Part shown: one piece after another, positions 1-7,022 of the stretch
Layout: the number at the start of each line of letters is the position of its first letter
Position numbering within the stretch: the first letter of the stretch is position 1
Assembly: GCA_017527905.1 (NCBI GenBank)
Contig: JAFXPK010000026.1
Coordinates: 105,942 to 169,941 of the forward strand
Direction of reading: 5' to 3'
Source: Paludibacteraceae bacterium
GTDB lineage: Bacteria; Bacteroidota; Bacteroidia; Bacteroidales; Paludibacteraceae
Length of the DNA stretch: 64,000 bases
Position numbers and translations under genes: made by a program
Notes under the pieces: model-generated
The model's database searches: none
Told to the model about the DNA's origin: nothing
Seen by the model: only the letters and a program-made list of their open reading frames with translations

Positions 1-244
1 CAAGACCACCATTACCCCATACGATAGGGGAGAAGCCCGTGTAAGGGTTAACGACCATAGTTGCGTCGTATTTCTTTTTTGTCAGTGAACCCAAAGAAGG
101 ACCACTGGCTGGTCCACTTCCGTTGTTGTTCCCTGTACAGCTACTGAGTATGCCCGTGAAATACAGGATGGCGCAAATGATTGCGGCGATGATGCCGAGG
201 ATGGTAAATCTTCCTAAGAAAGTAAGTCTGCTAAAAAAACTCAT
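1..244 (-). CDS. Membrane-anchored secreted protein, N-terminal part (partial)
   Basis: Only the first 81 codons are in the window; the gene runs off the left edge. The protein starts MSFFSRLTF, has one hydrophobic helix at about residues 13-33, then a possible lipobox (LSSC) and a low-complexity Gly/Asn/Ser/Pro linker. The visible start of the folded part reads KYDATMVVNPYTGFSPIVWG, which resembles the first strand of periplasmic substrate-binding folds. It lies 42 bp after the coiled-coil gene ending at 287 and is probably the third gene of that operon. I infer an exported, membrane-tethered solute-binding-type domain. The family cannot be fixed from this fragment. Confidence 0.55.
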   Translation of the reverse strand, partial: MSFFSRLTFLGRFTILGIIAAIICAILYFTGILSSCTGNNNGSGPASGPSLGSLTKKKYDATMVVNPYTGFSPIVWGNGGL

Positions 245-286
245 AATTATTCTAATATTTATTTAGTTGTTGTTATTCCTTGATTG

Positions 287-1339
287 TTAGCACCATTTGT
301 TTACTTCCACCTTTTCTTTCTCCTTTACGGTACCGAAACTGTTGTTGTCGATCTTCGATTCCTCTGAGAAAGAAGAGAAGGAGTCCTTCTGACCATATTT
401 TTTGAGGATTTCCTCCACGCGGTCCTCGTTGACGGCCGATTCGAGGTTGTAGTTCTCCAATACGCCGTCGGAGTCGTTGATGAAGCCCTCCATCTCAGCC
501 ACGCTGGAGTTGATGGTGTTCGTGATGTGCTCGATGGCCATCTCCTCTTCGAGGCTTTGGGAGTCGCCGCGCATGATGCTGGAGATTGTCTTCAAGGCGC
601 TGCGTTGCTCTTTGGCGGACTCGTATGCGTCCTTCGTCCTCTTCAGTTCGAGGGAAGAGCGTTCCACCTTAGCTTCTGCGATGGTTTCGAGACGTTCCAT
701 CACCTCTTGGTATTTCTTAGAGGTCTCGATGCGCTTCTTCTGGCTTTCGATGATGCCGTCCAGCTGGGCGATGTCGTTGCTCAAGTTGCTGATGCTCATC
801 TGGATCTTCAGCTTCTCGTTGGAAGTCAGGTTGCTGGCGCCCGCCAACTGCTCTTTTCTCTTTTTCAGTTTGCGGATATTATCCTCCTGTTGTGATTGGT
901 AGGAGTCCAGCTTGCTGTTCATGCTGACGAGTATCGTGCGCAGTTTGGTGACGTTCTCGTGTACGGTGTTCAGTTTGTCCTTCATCTTGCGGATGGAGTT
1001 CTCCAGGATGGAGATTGGGTCTATCTTCACGAACATGCCGACGATCTTACGGTTGATGTGGAGCCAGAAGAGGGAGATCCACTTCCAAGTGTTCTTGTTG
1101 AACAATACCGCCAAGATGCCGACGATGGCCACGATTTCCAGGATCAGGACGAGTGTGTTGGCTGCGGCTGCCACTAGGAACGGTAACGCTTTCGTGAAGA
1201 GGTATCCCAAGCCTAGCGCTGCACCTACCGCTGTGATTTTAGCGAACGTTCCGCCCGGACGTTTGAACATCTCTTTGAGTGACACAGGAGCGCTGTTCTG
1301 ATCACCTGTGTTGTTTGAACCGAATAAATTGCTATCCAT
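287..1339 (-). CDS. Membrane protein with long coiled coil (PspA-like architecture)
   Basis: 350 aa. Residues 36-81 hold two hydrophobic segments. Residues 110-300 are a Lys/Glu-rich coiled coil with heptads, followed by a short acidic tail. The layout recalls PspA/IM30-type membrane-stress proteins, but PspA has no such membrane segments, so homology is not claimed. Residues 20-28 (SLKEMFKRP) nearly match the N-terminus of the next gene upstream in the operon (SLKDLFIRP), which suggests a shared docking motif. The spacing to both neighbours is about 42 bp. Probable role: membrane-associated scaffold, with the coiled coil on the cytoplasmic side. Function unknown. Confidence 0.7.
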   Translation of the reverse strand: MDSNLFGSNNTGDQNSAPVSLKEMFKRPGGTFAKITAVGAALGLGYLFTKALPFLVAAAANTLVLILEIVAIVGILAVLFNKNTWKWISLFWLHINRKIVGMFVKIDPISILENSIRKMKDKLNTVHENVTKLRTILVSMNSKLDSYQSQQEDNIRKLKKRKEQLAGASNLTSNEKLKIQMSISNLSNDIAQLDGIIESQKKRIETSKKYQEVMERLETIAEAKVERSSLELKRTKDAYESAKEQRSALKTISSIMRGDSQSLEEEMAIEHITNTINSSVAEMEGFINDSDGVLENYNLESAVNEDRVEEILKKYGQKDSFSSFSEESKIDNNSFGTVKEKEKVEVNKWC

Positions 1340-1381
1340 TTTCTATTTTGTAATTATTTGTTATTGTTTCTATTATTGATC

Positions 1382-2140
1382 CTATTGATCCACATTGATG
1401 TTGGACATCTCCTCCCTGTCGGTCATGAGGTCGCAGATGACGCTGTTGGCGGAGTTGATGAAGACCTGCTCGTCGTGGGCGATCTCCTTTGTGGCCGCCG
1501 TGATCTCAGCTTTCAGTTTCTCGATCTCGTTGGTCAACTCCTTGTTCCTCTTTTGCATCTCCTCGAGTTGCTTGATGATTCGGTCGTTCTCCTTGACCAT
1601 GTTGTCGAGGTTCTTCTGCTGCGTGCCGATGGTCTGCTTACGCTTGGCGGCGTACTGGTTCCTACCGCTCTCGATCTCCTCGTTGACATAGCTGATGTAG
1701 GTGTCGATGGACTTCAGCAACTTCTCCTTCGTGAAGTCCGGGTATTGCGCCTTCAGCATTTTGAAGGCAGCCTCGTACCTTTTCTCCTGCGTCAATCCCA
1801 TGGATTCGAGAGAGGCTGAATAGCTTTTCAGCTCCAGCATGTCTGGTCCGGGGAGGTTCCTCTTGATCAGGGTCTCCCACAACCTTTTCTTCTTCACGTT
1901 GTTCACCTCCGTGATGGAAGAGTTTTCGCCTTCCTGTTCCGGCTCCGGGTGCGAATGGATGATGTTGTCCATGTTTATCTGCTCTGTTGGAGCGGATGGC
2001 TCCGGCTCCGGCTCGGGCTGAGGGCGGTTGTTGTTCTCCTCCTTACGTGGATTCCCCGTGTTGGGGTTGTTGACATTCCGGTTATTCTCCTGCTTCTTAG
2101 GATTGTTCTCCGGCCTTATGAATAGGTCTTTCAGACTCAT
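1382..2140 (-). CDS. Coiled-coil protein with Asn/Pro/Glu-rich N-terminal region
   Basis: 252 aa, first gene of the minus-strand operon. It begins MSLKDLFIRP, then has a disordered stretch rich in Asn, Pro and Glu up to about residue 75 (including a PEPEPEP run). The rest is helical, with a strong coiled coil at about residues 160-235. No signal peptide or membrane helix is visible, so it is probably cytoplasmic and may bind the membrane through its partner. The start ATG at 2140 is supported by the promoter box at 2244-2251. I do not recognise the family; it is probably a partner of the 350-aa coiled-coil protein. Confidence 0.65.
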   Translation of the reverse strand: MSLKDLFIRPENNPKKQENNRNVNNPNTGNPRKEENNNRPQPEPEPEPSAPTEQINMDNIIHSHPEPEQEGENSSITEVNNVKKKRLWETLIKRNLPGPDMLELKSYSASLESMGLTQEKRYEAAFKMLKAQYPDFTKEKLLKSIDTYISYVNEEIESGRNQYAAKRKQTIGTQQKNLDNMVKENDRIIKQLEEMQKRNKELTNEIEKLKAEITAATKEIAHDEQVFINSANSVICDLMTDREEMSNINVDQ

Positions 2141-2243
2141 AATCGTATCTTTTATAATTTTTCTTTTCTCTAATTTAGTCTTTTTTGCTCAGATAATCAA
2201 GAGTGAAATGCTTAAAAAATCTTAATCATCGGGGTTGTATGGG

Positions 2244-2251
2244 CAAAGATA
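2244..2251 (-). promoter_or_regulatory. Candidate -7 box for the 2140-to-1 operon
   Basis: The minus strand reads TATCTTTG, a perfect match to the Bacteroidetes -7 consensus TAnnTTTG, about 105 nt before the ATG at 2140. No clear TTG -33 element is at the usual spacing. The divergent intergenic region 2141-2554 otherwise contains only AT-rich sequence and the porV-side box. Confidence 0.5.
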
Positions 2252-2468
2252 ATTAATATTTATGTTTTATAAGGGAATATGATGCAAAAACTGTATGAAT
2301 TTTCTGCCAAATTGTTTTTTTCTGTCTCTGTTGTGGATTGTGACCTCTACTTGTTTCGCGAATCTTAATCAGTGCTTTGAGTGGGTTAAAGGGGAGCTGT
2401 GGAGTTAATTTGTTTTAATGTTGATAAAAATATGTAGGTGGATTCGTTTTTTTTGCTTTCATTTGCAA

Positions 2469-2476
2469 TAAATTTG
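2469..2476 (+). promoter_or_regulatory. Candidate -7 box for the PorV-like gene
   Basis: TAAATTTG matches TAnnTTTG exactly and lies about 79 nt upstream of the ATG at 2555. A TTG lies upstream, but 13 nt away instead of the usual 19-21, so the -33 element is uncertain. Confidence 0.45.
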
Positions 2477-2554
2477 TGAAAGTGTTGTTATGTCATTGGA
2501 TGCTTGTCTTGATTGACATCACTTTTGGGAAATAATGTTAGATATTTATATCAA

Positions 2555-3793
2555 ATGGGAAAATTAAATGTACGTGCGGTTCTTGTTGCCGCGGCTTTGT
2601 GTTCGTCTCTCACGATCAGTGCTGTAAATGTGACTGATGACGGAGTAACTTATAATCCCCTGCAGACGGCTATTCCGTCTTTGTCCATTGCGCCCGATGC
2701 GGTAGGTGGCGGTATGGGTGATGTGGGTGCGGCCACTAAACCGGATAACATGTCTCAGTATTGGAACCCTGCTAAATATGTGCAGGCTGAAAGCAATGGT
2801 GGTTTCTCCATTTCATATACTCCATGGTTGCGTAAGATTGTCAACGATATTGATTTGGTTTATTTGTCAGGTTATTACAAACCAACCGATAGGACGGCTA
2901 TCGGTGCTTCTTTCCGCTATTTCTCCATGGGTGAGATCACGCTGACGGGACAACCTACCTATAGCGGTGAACCTGCTAATCTGGGTACTGCTAAACCATA
3001 TGAGTTCGCGGTGGACGGTAGCTTCTCCATGTTGCTTTCCGAATACTGGTCCGCTGGTGTGGCTTTGCGTTTCATCTTCTCCGACTTGTTCAACGGTGTG
3101 CTCGATGAGGATGGCTATTCTTCCGCTAAGGCTGTCGGCGCGGATATCGCATTCTCTTATCGCCGACCTATTCAGATTGCTTCTAACACTTCATATTTGG
3201 GTGTGGGTATGTCCATATCCAATATCGGTAACAAGGTCTCCTATGACAATGACCAGACGCAGCAGTTCATCCCTACAAACTTCAGACTGGGTACTTCTTT
3301 CGACTATGCGTTCGACGAGTTCAATAGATTGCAGTTCGCTATCGACATGAATAAGTTGTTGGTTCCTACCCCTTATGGTAATTCTGACCAGTACGCAACT
3401 CCGGAGGAGTTCAACGAGGCGGTTAGGGAATATGAGGAGACAACCTCTATCGGTGGTATCTTCAAGTCTTTGGGCGATGCGCCTGATGGCTTCAGGGAGG
3501 AGCTGAGGGAGATTAACTTGTCTTTCGGTCTGGAATATTCTTATGACAAGAAATTTATGGTGAGAGGTGGTTACTTCAATGAAAACAAGTACAAGGGTAA
3601 CCGTAAGTATTTCTCTGTGGGTGCCGGATTCAATTTGAGCATCTTCCAATTGAGCGCCGCATACGTGATCGCGGTTGCGCAGAATAGCCCGTTGGACAAG
3701 ACTTTGCGTTTCTCTCTCGGGTTCGACTTGGGTGGCTTGAAGAATATCTTCGGCGTGAATGCTGACAATGGTGCTTCCAACAGCGACAATTAA
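2555..3793 (+). CDS. porV: PorV/LptO-like outer-membrane barrel of the type IX secretion system
   Basis: 412 aa. I chose the ATG at 2555 rather than the in-frame TTG at 2513 because it gives a good signal peptide (MGKLNVRAVLVAAALCSSLT, cleaved near ISAVN). The mature N-terminus has the PorV-type stretch SLSIAPDAVGGGMGDVGAAT, followed by MSQYWNPAKYV and alternating strands typical of a 14-stranded FadL-like barrel, ending in an aromatic-rich C-terminus. In the family, PorV shuttles T9SS cargo at the outer membrane and works with PorU. It is monocistronic here, closed by the terminator at 3822. PorV is the best fit; a related PorQ-like or UPF0164 paralogue is possible. Confidence 0.8.
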   Translation: MGKLNVRAVLVAAALCSSLTISAVNVTDDGVTYNPLQTAIPSLSIAPDAVGGGMGDVGAATKPDNMSQYWNPAKYVQAESNGGFSISYTPWLRKIVNDIDLVYLSGYYKPTDRTAIGASFRYFSMGEITLTGQPTYSGEPANLGTAKPYEFAVDGSFSMLLSEYWSAGVALRFIFSDLFNGVLDEDGYSSAKAVGADIAFSYRRPIQIASNTSYLGVGMSISNIGNKVSYDNDQTQQFIPTNFRLGTSFDYAFDEFNRLQFAIDMNKLLVPTPYGNSDQYATPEEFNEAVREYEETTSIGGIFKSLGDAPDGFREELREINLSFGLEYSYDKKFMVRGGYFNENKYKGNRKYFSVGAGFNLSIFQLSAAYVIAVAQNSPLDKTLRFSLGFDLGGLKNIFGVNADNGASNSDN

Positions 3794-3821
3794 TGTCTGA
3801 ACAAGTTCTTTTATCTATAGC

Positions 3822-3853
3822 AAGTGCGGGTAGTTTTATCCGCACTTTTTTTG
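3822..3853 (+). terminator. Intrinsic terminator after porV-like gene
   Basis: Arms AAGTGCGG (3822-3829) and CCGCACTT (3840-3847) are perfectly complementary with a 10-nt loop, followed by a T run. It lies 28 bp after the stop codon. Confidence 0.85.
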
Positions 3854-3936
3854 TGCCGCCCTTTCTGTTTTCTTTGCCGTTGAGGGCTCAAGTCTGCGTA
3901 TTCTTTCGTAATTTCGCGGTCTAATTGTATGGTTGA

Positions 3937-5145
3937 ATGGATTGTCCGAAAGATAGATTGTTCACGATGAGCTTCGTCTGCTCCTGCAGCGCGAATTTCC
4001 TCCTCTTCTTCTCCTTCTACCTGATCATGCCTATCTTAGCCATGTATCTGATAGAGGTCTTCTCCGTGCCTGAGTCCACGGTGGGGGCGGTCCTTTCCTG
4101 CTATACGCTGGCTTGCCTGTTCGTCCGCCCCTTCTCGGGGTATCTGGTGGACACTTTCCAGCGCAAACCGCTCTATCTGATGGCCCTCTCGGTCTTTGTC
4201 CTCCTCTTCGCGGGGTACCCTTGCGTGAAGACGGTCTTCCTCTTCGCCTTGCTCCGCGTGATGCATGGACTGGCCTTTGGCATGGTCTCCATATCGAGCA
4301 ATACGATCGTGATAGATATCATGCCTTCCAGCCGCAGGGGCGAGGGCTTGGGCTACTTCGGACTATCCAACAACTTCGCCATGGCGACGGGTCCGATGGT
4401 GGGCATGTGGCTCTTGGACCATTATAGCTACGAGACGATCTTCTACTCCTCCTTCTGCGTGAGCCTCTGCTCCTTCCTGATCGGTAGCCTGATCAAGACG
4501 AAGTACCGCCCGAAGACGGACGTGAAGGAGAAGCTCTCGCTGGACCGTTTTTTCCTGAAGAAGGGGGTGCCTGCGGGCATCAATCTTTTCTTCCTCGCCA
4601 TCCCGTATGGGGTCATGACCTCCTTCATCGCCTTGTATGCCAAGGAGTTGTCTGTTGAGGGGAATCCTTCCTTCTTCTACCTCTTCCTGGCCTCGGGCAT
4701 CGCCTTGTCGCGTATCTTCTCGGGCAAACTGGTGGATAGGGGTAAGATGTTGCTCATGATCAAGGTGGGGATCGCCGCAGGCGGATTTGCCTACATCCTG
4801 CTAGGCGCCTTGCCTTATCTCGGCATCCCGGCGCACTATATGCGTGCGACCTTCTTCTTTGTCGCGCTCTTGATCGGTATGGGTTACGGGACGATCTTCC
4901 CTGCCATGAACTCCCTGTTCGTCGCACTCGCGCCGAACAACAAACGTGGTACGGCCACCTCCACCTACCTCACTTCGTGGGATATTGGGATCGGTGTGGG
5001 TCTGTTCGGGGGTGGTTGCCTGAGCGAATGGACCTCTTTCTCCACCACCTTCTGCGTCGGCGGATTGCTGGACATGGTCGCCCTGGCGCTCTTCGCCTCC
5101 TTCACGGCCTCGCATTTCCTGCGTAACCGTGTGCGTGAGGCTTGA
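3937..5145 (+). CDS. Major facilitator superfamily transporter
   Basis: 402 aa, 12 predicted membrane helices. The inter-helix loop carries GYLVDTFQRKPLYLM, the MFS motif A (Gly/Asp/Arg/Lys) between helices 2 and 3. A second copy-like loop SGKLVDRGKMLLMI appears at the start of the C-terminal half. The overall look is that of the drug/sugar efflux (arabinose efflux-like) subfamily, but the substrate cannot be read from sequence. The stop codon overlaps the -33 element of the miaA promoter, so the two genes abut but miaA has its own promoter. It acts in the inner membrane. Confidence 0.85.
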   Translation: MDCPKDRLFTMSFVCSCSANFLLFFSFYLIMPILAMYLIEVFSVPESTVGAVLSCYTLACLFVRPFSGYLVDTFQRKPLYLMALSVFVLLFAGYPCVKTVFLFALLRVMHGLAFGMVSISSNTIVIDIMPSSRRGEGLGYFGLSNNFAMATGPMVGMWLLDHYSYETIFYSSFCVSLCSFLIGSLIKTKYRPKTDVKEKLSLDRFFLKKGVPAGINLFFLAIPYGVMTSFIALYAKELSVEGNPSFFYLFLASGIALSRIFSGKLVDRGKMLLMIKVGIAAGGFAYILLGALPYLGIPAHYMRATFFFVALLIGMGYGTIFPAMNSLFVALAPNNKRGTATSTYLTSWDIGIGVGLFGGGCLSEWTSFSTTFCVGGLLDMVALALFASFTASHFLRNRVREA

Positions 5146-5172
5146 TGGCTTCCTTCGTTTTGATTATCTTTG
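5142..5172 (+). promoter_or_regulatory. Promoter of miaA
   Basis: TTG (5142-5144), 20 nt, then TATCTTTG (5165-5172): both elements and the spacing fit the Bacteroidetes sigma consensus. It overlaps the last codons of the MFS gene and lies 32 nt before the miaA ATG. Confidence 0.7.
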
Positions 5173-5203
5173 GACGTTGATATGAACTTAAGAATAGCTC
5201 GTT

Positions 5204-6118
5204 ATGGCTTATGATATGCTGACGATATTGGGACCGACCGCAAGTGGTAAGACCACCTTGGCGGCTCACTTGGCCCGCCGCTTGGGGGCTGAGATCATCA
5301 GTGCGGACTCCCGCCAGATCTACCGTGGCATGGATATCGGCACGGGGAAGGACCTTTCCGACTATGTGGTGGATGGTGTCTCCATCCCTTACCACTTGAT
5401 TGACATCGCCGACCCGGGGTACAAGTACAATCTTTTCGAGTACCAGCGTGATTTCCTGTCCGCATACCAGGACATCAAGGGGAGGGGAGTATTCCCTATT
5501 CTCTGCGGGGGTACCGGCCTCTACATCGAGTCGGTCCTCAAGGCCTATAAGATGATGCCTGTGCCTCAGAACGAGGAGCTGAGGCAGTCGCTGGAGGGTA
5601 AATCGTTGGAGGAGCTGACGGCTATTCTCTCCACCTACAAGACGTTGCACAACACGACCGACGTGGACACCGCCAAGCGTGCGATACGTGCCATAGAGAT
5701 CTGTGAGTATTACCGTAGCCATCCGCAGGACTTTGCCGATTTCCCAGACATCAATTGCCTTGTCGTGGGGGTGGATATCGCGCGTGACCTGCGCCGTGAG
5801 AAGATCTCCAAACGGTTGCGGGCTAGGCTGGACGAGGGCATGGTGGACGAGGTGCGGCGCATCTTGGATTCTGGTGTCTCCGCAGAGGATATGATCTACT
5901 ATGGCTTGGAATATAAATATCTGACGAACTATGTGATCGGTAACCTCACGTACGAGCAGATGGTCTCCGAACTGGAGATCGCCATCCATCAGTTCGCGAA
6001 ACGGCAGATGACCTGGTTCAGGGGAATGGAGCGCCGTGGTTTCACCATCCATTGGGTGGACGCATGCTTGCCGATGGATGAGAAGGTGGAGGTTATCCGC
6101 AACCTGCTGCAGGCTTAG
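5204..6118 (+). CDS. miaA: tRNA dimethylallyltransferase
   Basis: 304 aa, normal family length. MiaA transfers dimethylallyl from DMAPP to N6 of A37 in tRNAs reading UNN codons. Visible motifs: P-loop GPTASGKT at residues 10-17; ADSRQIYRGMDIGTGK just after it, the substrate Asp/Ser segment; FPILCGGTGLYIESVLK, the conserved GGTGLY loop; and a C-terminal QFAKRQMTWFRG motif, which binds tRNA. Cytoplasmic enzyme. A large opposite-strand open frame covers it and is considered a shadow. Confidence 0.97.
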   Translation: MAYDMLTILGPTASGKTTLAAHLARRLGAEIISADSRQIYRGMDIGTGKDLSDYVVDGVSIPYHLIDIADPGYKYNLFEYQRDFLSAYQDIKGRGVFPILCGGTGLYIESVLKAYKMMPVPQNEELRQSLEGKSLEELTAILSTYKTLHNTTDVDTAKRAIRAIEICEYYRSHPQDFADFPDINCLVVGVDIARDLRREKISKRLRARLDEGMVDEVRRILDSGVSAEDMIYYGLEYKYLTNYVIGNLTYEQMVSELEIAIHQFAKRQMTWFRGMERRGFTIHWVDACLPMDEKVEVIRNLLQA

Positions 6119-6192
6119 TATGGAAGCTTATCTCCGCCATTTTGTGAGTAAAAAAGGAACTGAGATGTGCTTTTATACTCGTTTGTAACTCG

Positions 6193-6519
6193 TTACAAAT
6201 TGTCCTTAACTAGTTGTTTCAGAAATGATATACTTATATCTTCCATGTCTGACTTGTCATAAACATAGAGCAGAATCACATCCCTTTCCGTTTCATAAGA
6301 CAAAACCTCATAAGTGATTATCCTTGCACCTCCGCTTTCCCCTTTCCCCTTTGATTCAATGCTAATACGGATTTTCCTAAATCCGCCACCCAAGTCAGCA
6401 TAAGGCAAAGAATCATAGTTCGTCTTGAACTTAAGGAGGTCGTTTTTAAAAGACTTATATCGTTTCAGTAAGATTTTTGCAGAGTTCTGGAATGATTTGG
6501 TTACGACAAAATTCAACAT
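6193..6519 (-). CDS. Type II toxin, RelE/ParE-like
   Basis: 108 aa from the ATG at 6519 (a GTG one codon upstream at 6522 is also in frame). Small, basic, with the RelE-fold pattern: N-terminal VVTKSFQNSAKILLKRYKS helix pair, then strands containing FRKIRISI and a C-terminal VILLYVYDKSDMEDIS. Members usually cleave ribosome-bound mRNA or inhibit gyrase. It follows the antitoxin with a stop/start overlap (TGATG), which is typical translational coupling of such pairs. RelE rather than ParE is a guess. Confidence 0.8.
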   Translation of the reverse strand: MLNFVVTKSFQNSAKILLKRYKSFKNDLLKFKTNYDSLPYADLGGGFRKIRISIESKGKGESGGARIITYEVLSYETERDVILLYVYDKSDMEDISISFLKQLVKDNL

Positions 6520-6737
6520 CACTCAACTTCCTCCAGAAAATCATCTAACGTCTTCAACTTCCCTCTATTCCCCTTCTTAATCTCTTTTTTAATTACGGAT
6601 GCCTCCTTAAATGCCTTGCGCAATTCTTTCTCCGTATTGTTCTCCTTTTCCTTTATGATTCCAGACTCCAAAAGGAGTGATAGTATGTTTTTGGCGTAAG
6701 TATTCCTTGCGTCGTATGTGATTGTCATTGTTGCCAT
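6519..6737 (-). CDS. Antitoxin of the RelE-like pair
   Basis: 72 aa, first gene of the pair. N-terminus MATMTITYDARNTYAKNILS is a strand-helix start like that of ribbon-helix-helix or DUF2683-type antitoxins. The highly charged C-terminal half (RKAFKEASVIKKEIKKGNRG) is likely unstructured until it wraps the toxin. It normally neutralises the toxin and represses the operon. A promoter box lies at 6765-6772. Low GC compared with the neighbouring miaA and glnN suggests horizontal acquisition. Confidence 0.78.
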   Translation of the reverse strand: MATMTITYDARNTYAKNILSLLLESGIIKEKENNTEKELRKAFKEASVIKKEIKKGNRGKLKTLDDFLEEVE

Positions 6738-6764
6738 ATTTTATTGCCTTTTTGTTTCAGACTA

Positions 6765-6772
6765 CAAATATA
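6765..6772 (-). promoter_or_regulatory. -7 box of the toxin-antitoxin pair
   Basis: The minus strand reads TATATTTG, a perfect TAnnTTTG match, 28 nt before the antitoxin ATG. No -33 TTG is seen at 19-21 nt. Confidence 0.5.
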
Positions 6773-6910
6773 TTCAAAAAACATACATAACCTTCTGTCA
6801 GGGAGTGATCTTTTTGAGAAAGCACCCATGTCCCTGTGTTTTGAATGTTTTTTGCTTTCTGTCCCGTTTTTTTGCTCTTTTGTCTGTGAATTTTGTATTT
6901 TTCTAAAATT

Positions 6911-6979
6911 ACCCCATAAAAATTGGGGGTATAATCTGAAAATTATGTAATTTTGCGCATCGAACCTCAAAAAATGAGG
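6911..6979 (+). promoter_or_regulatory. glnN promoter with overlapping palindromes
   Basis: TTG at 6923-6925 and TAATTTTG at 6948-6955 (22-nt spacing) form a plausible promoter 68 nt before the glnN ATG. An inverted repeat ACCCC (6911-6915)/GGGGT (6926-6930) covers the -33 element. A second one, CCTCA (6965-6969)/TGAGG (6975-6979), lies just after the expected transcription start. They could be operator half-sites for nitrogen control, but no regulator is recognised in the window. Confidence 0.5.
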
Positions 6980-7022
6980 GGTTATTGTTTAGAGACGAAT
7001 GTTATATTAAATTATATCTGTT

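Noticed and set aside
5102..6052. Open frame of 316 codons opposite miaA
   Set aside because: miaA is certain, with its own promoter; no start signal or domain supports the opposite frame.
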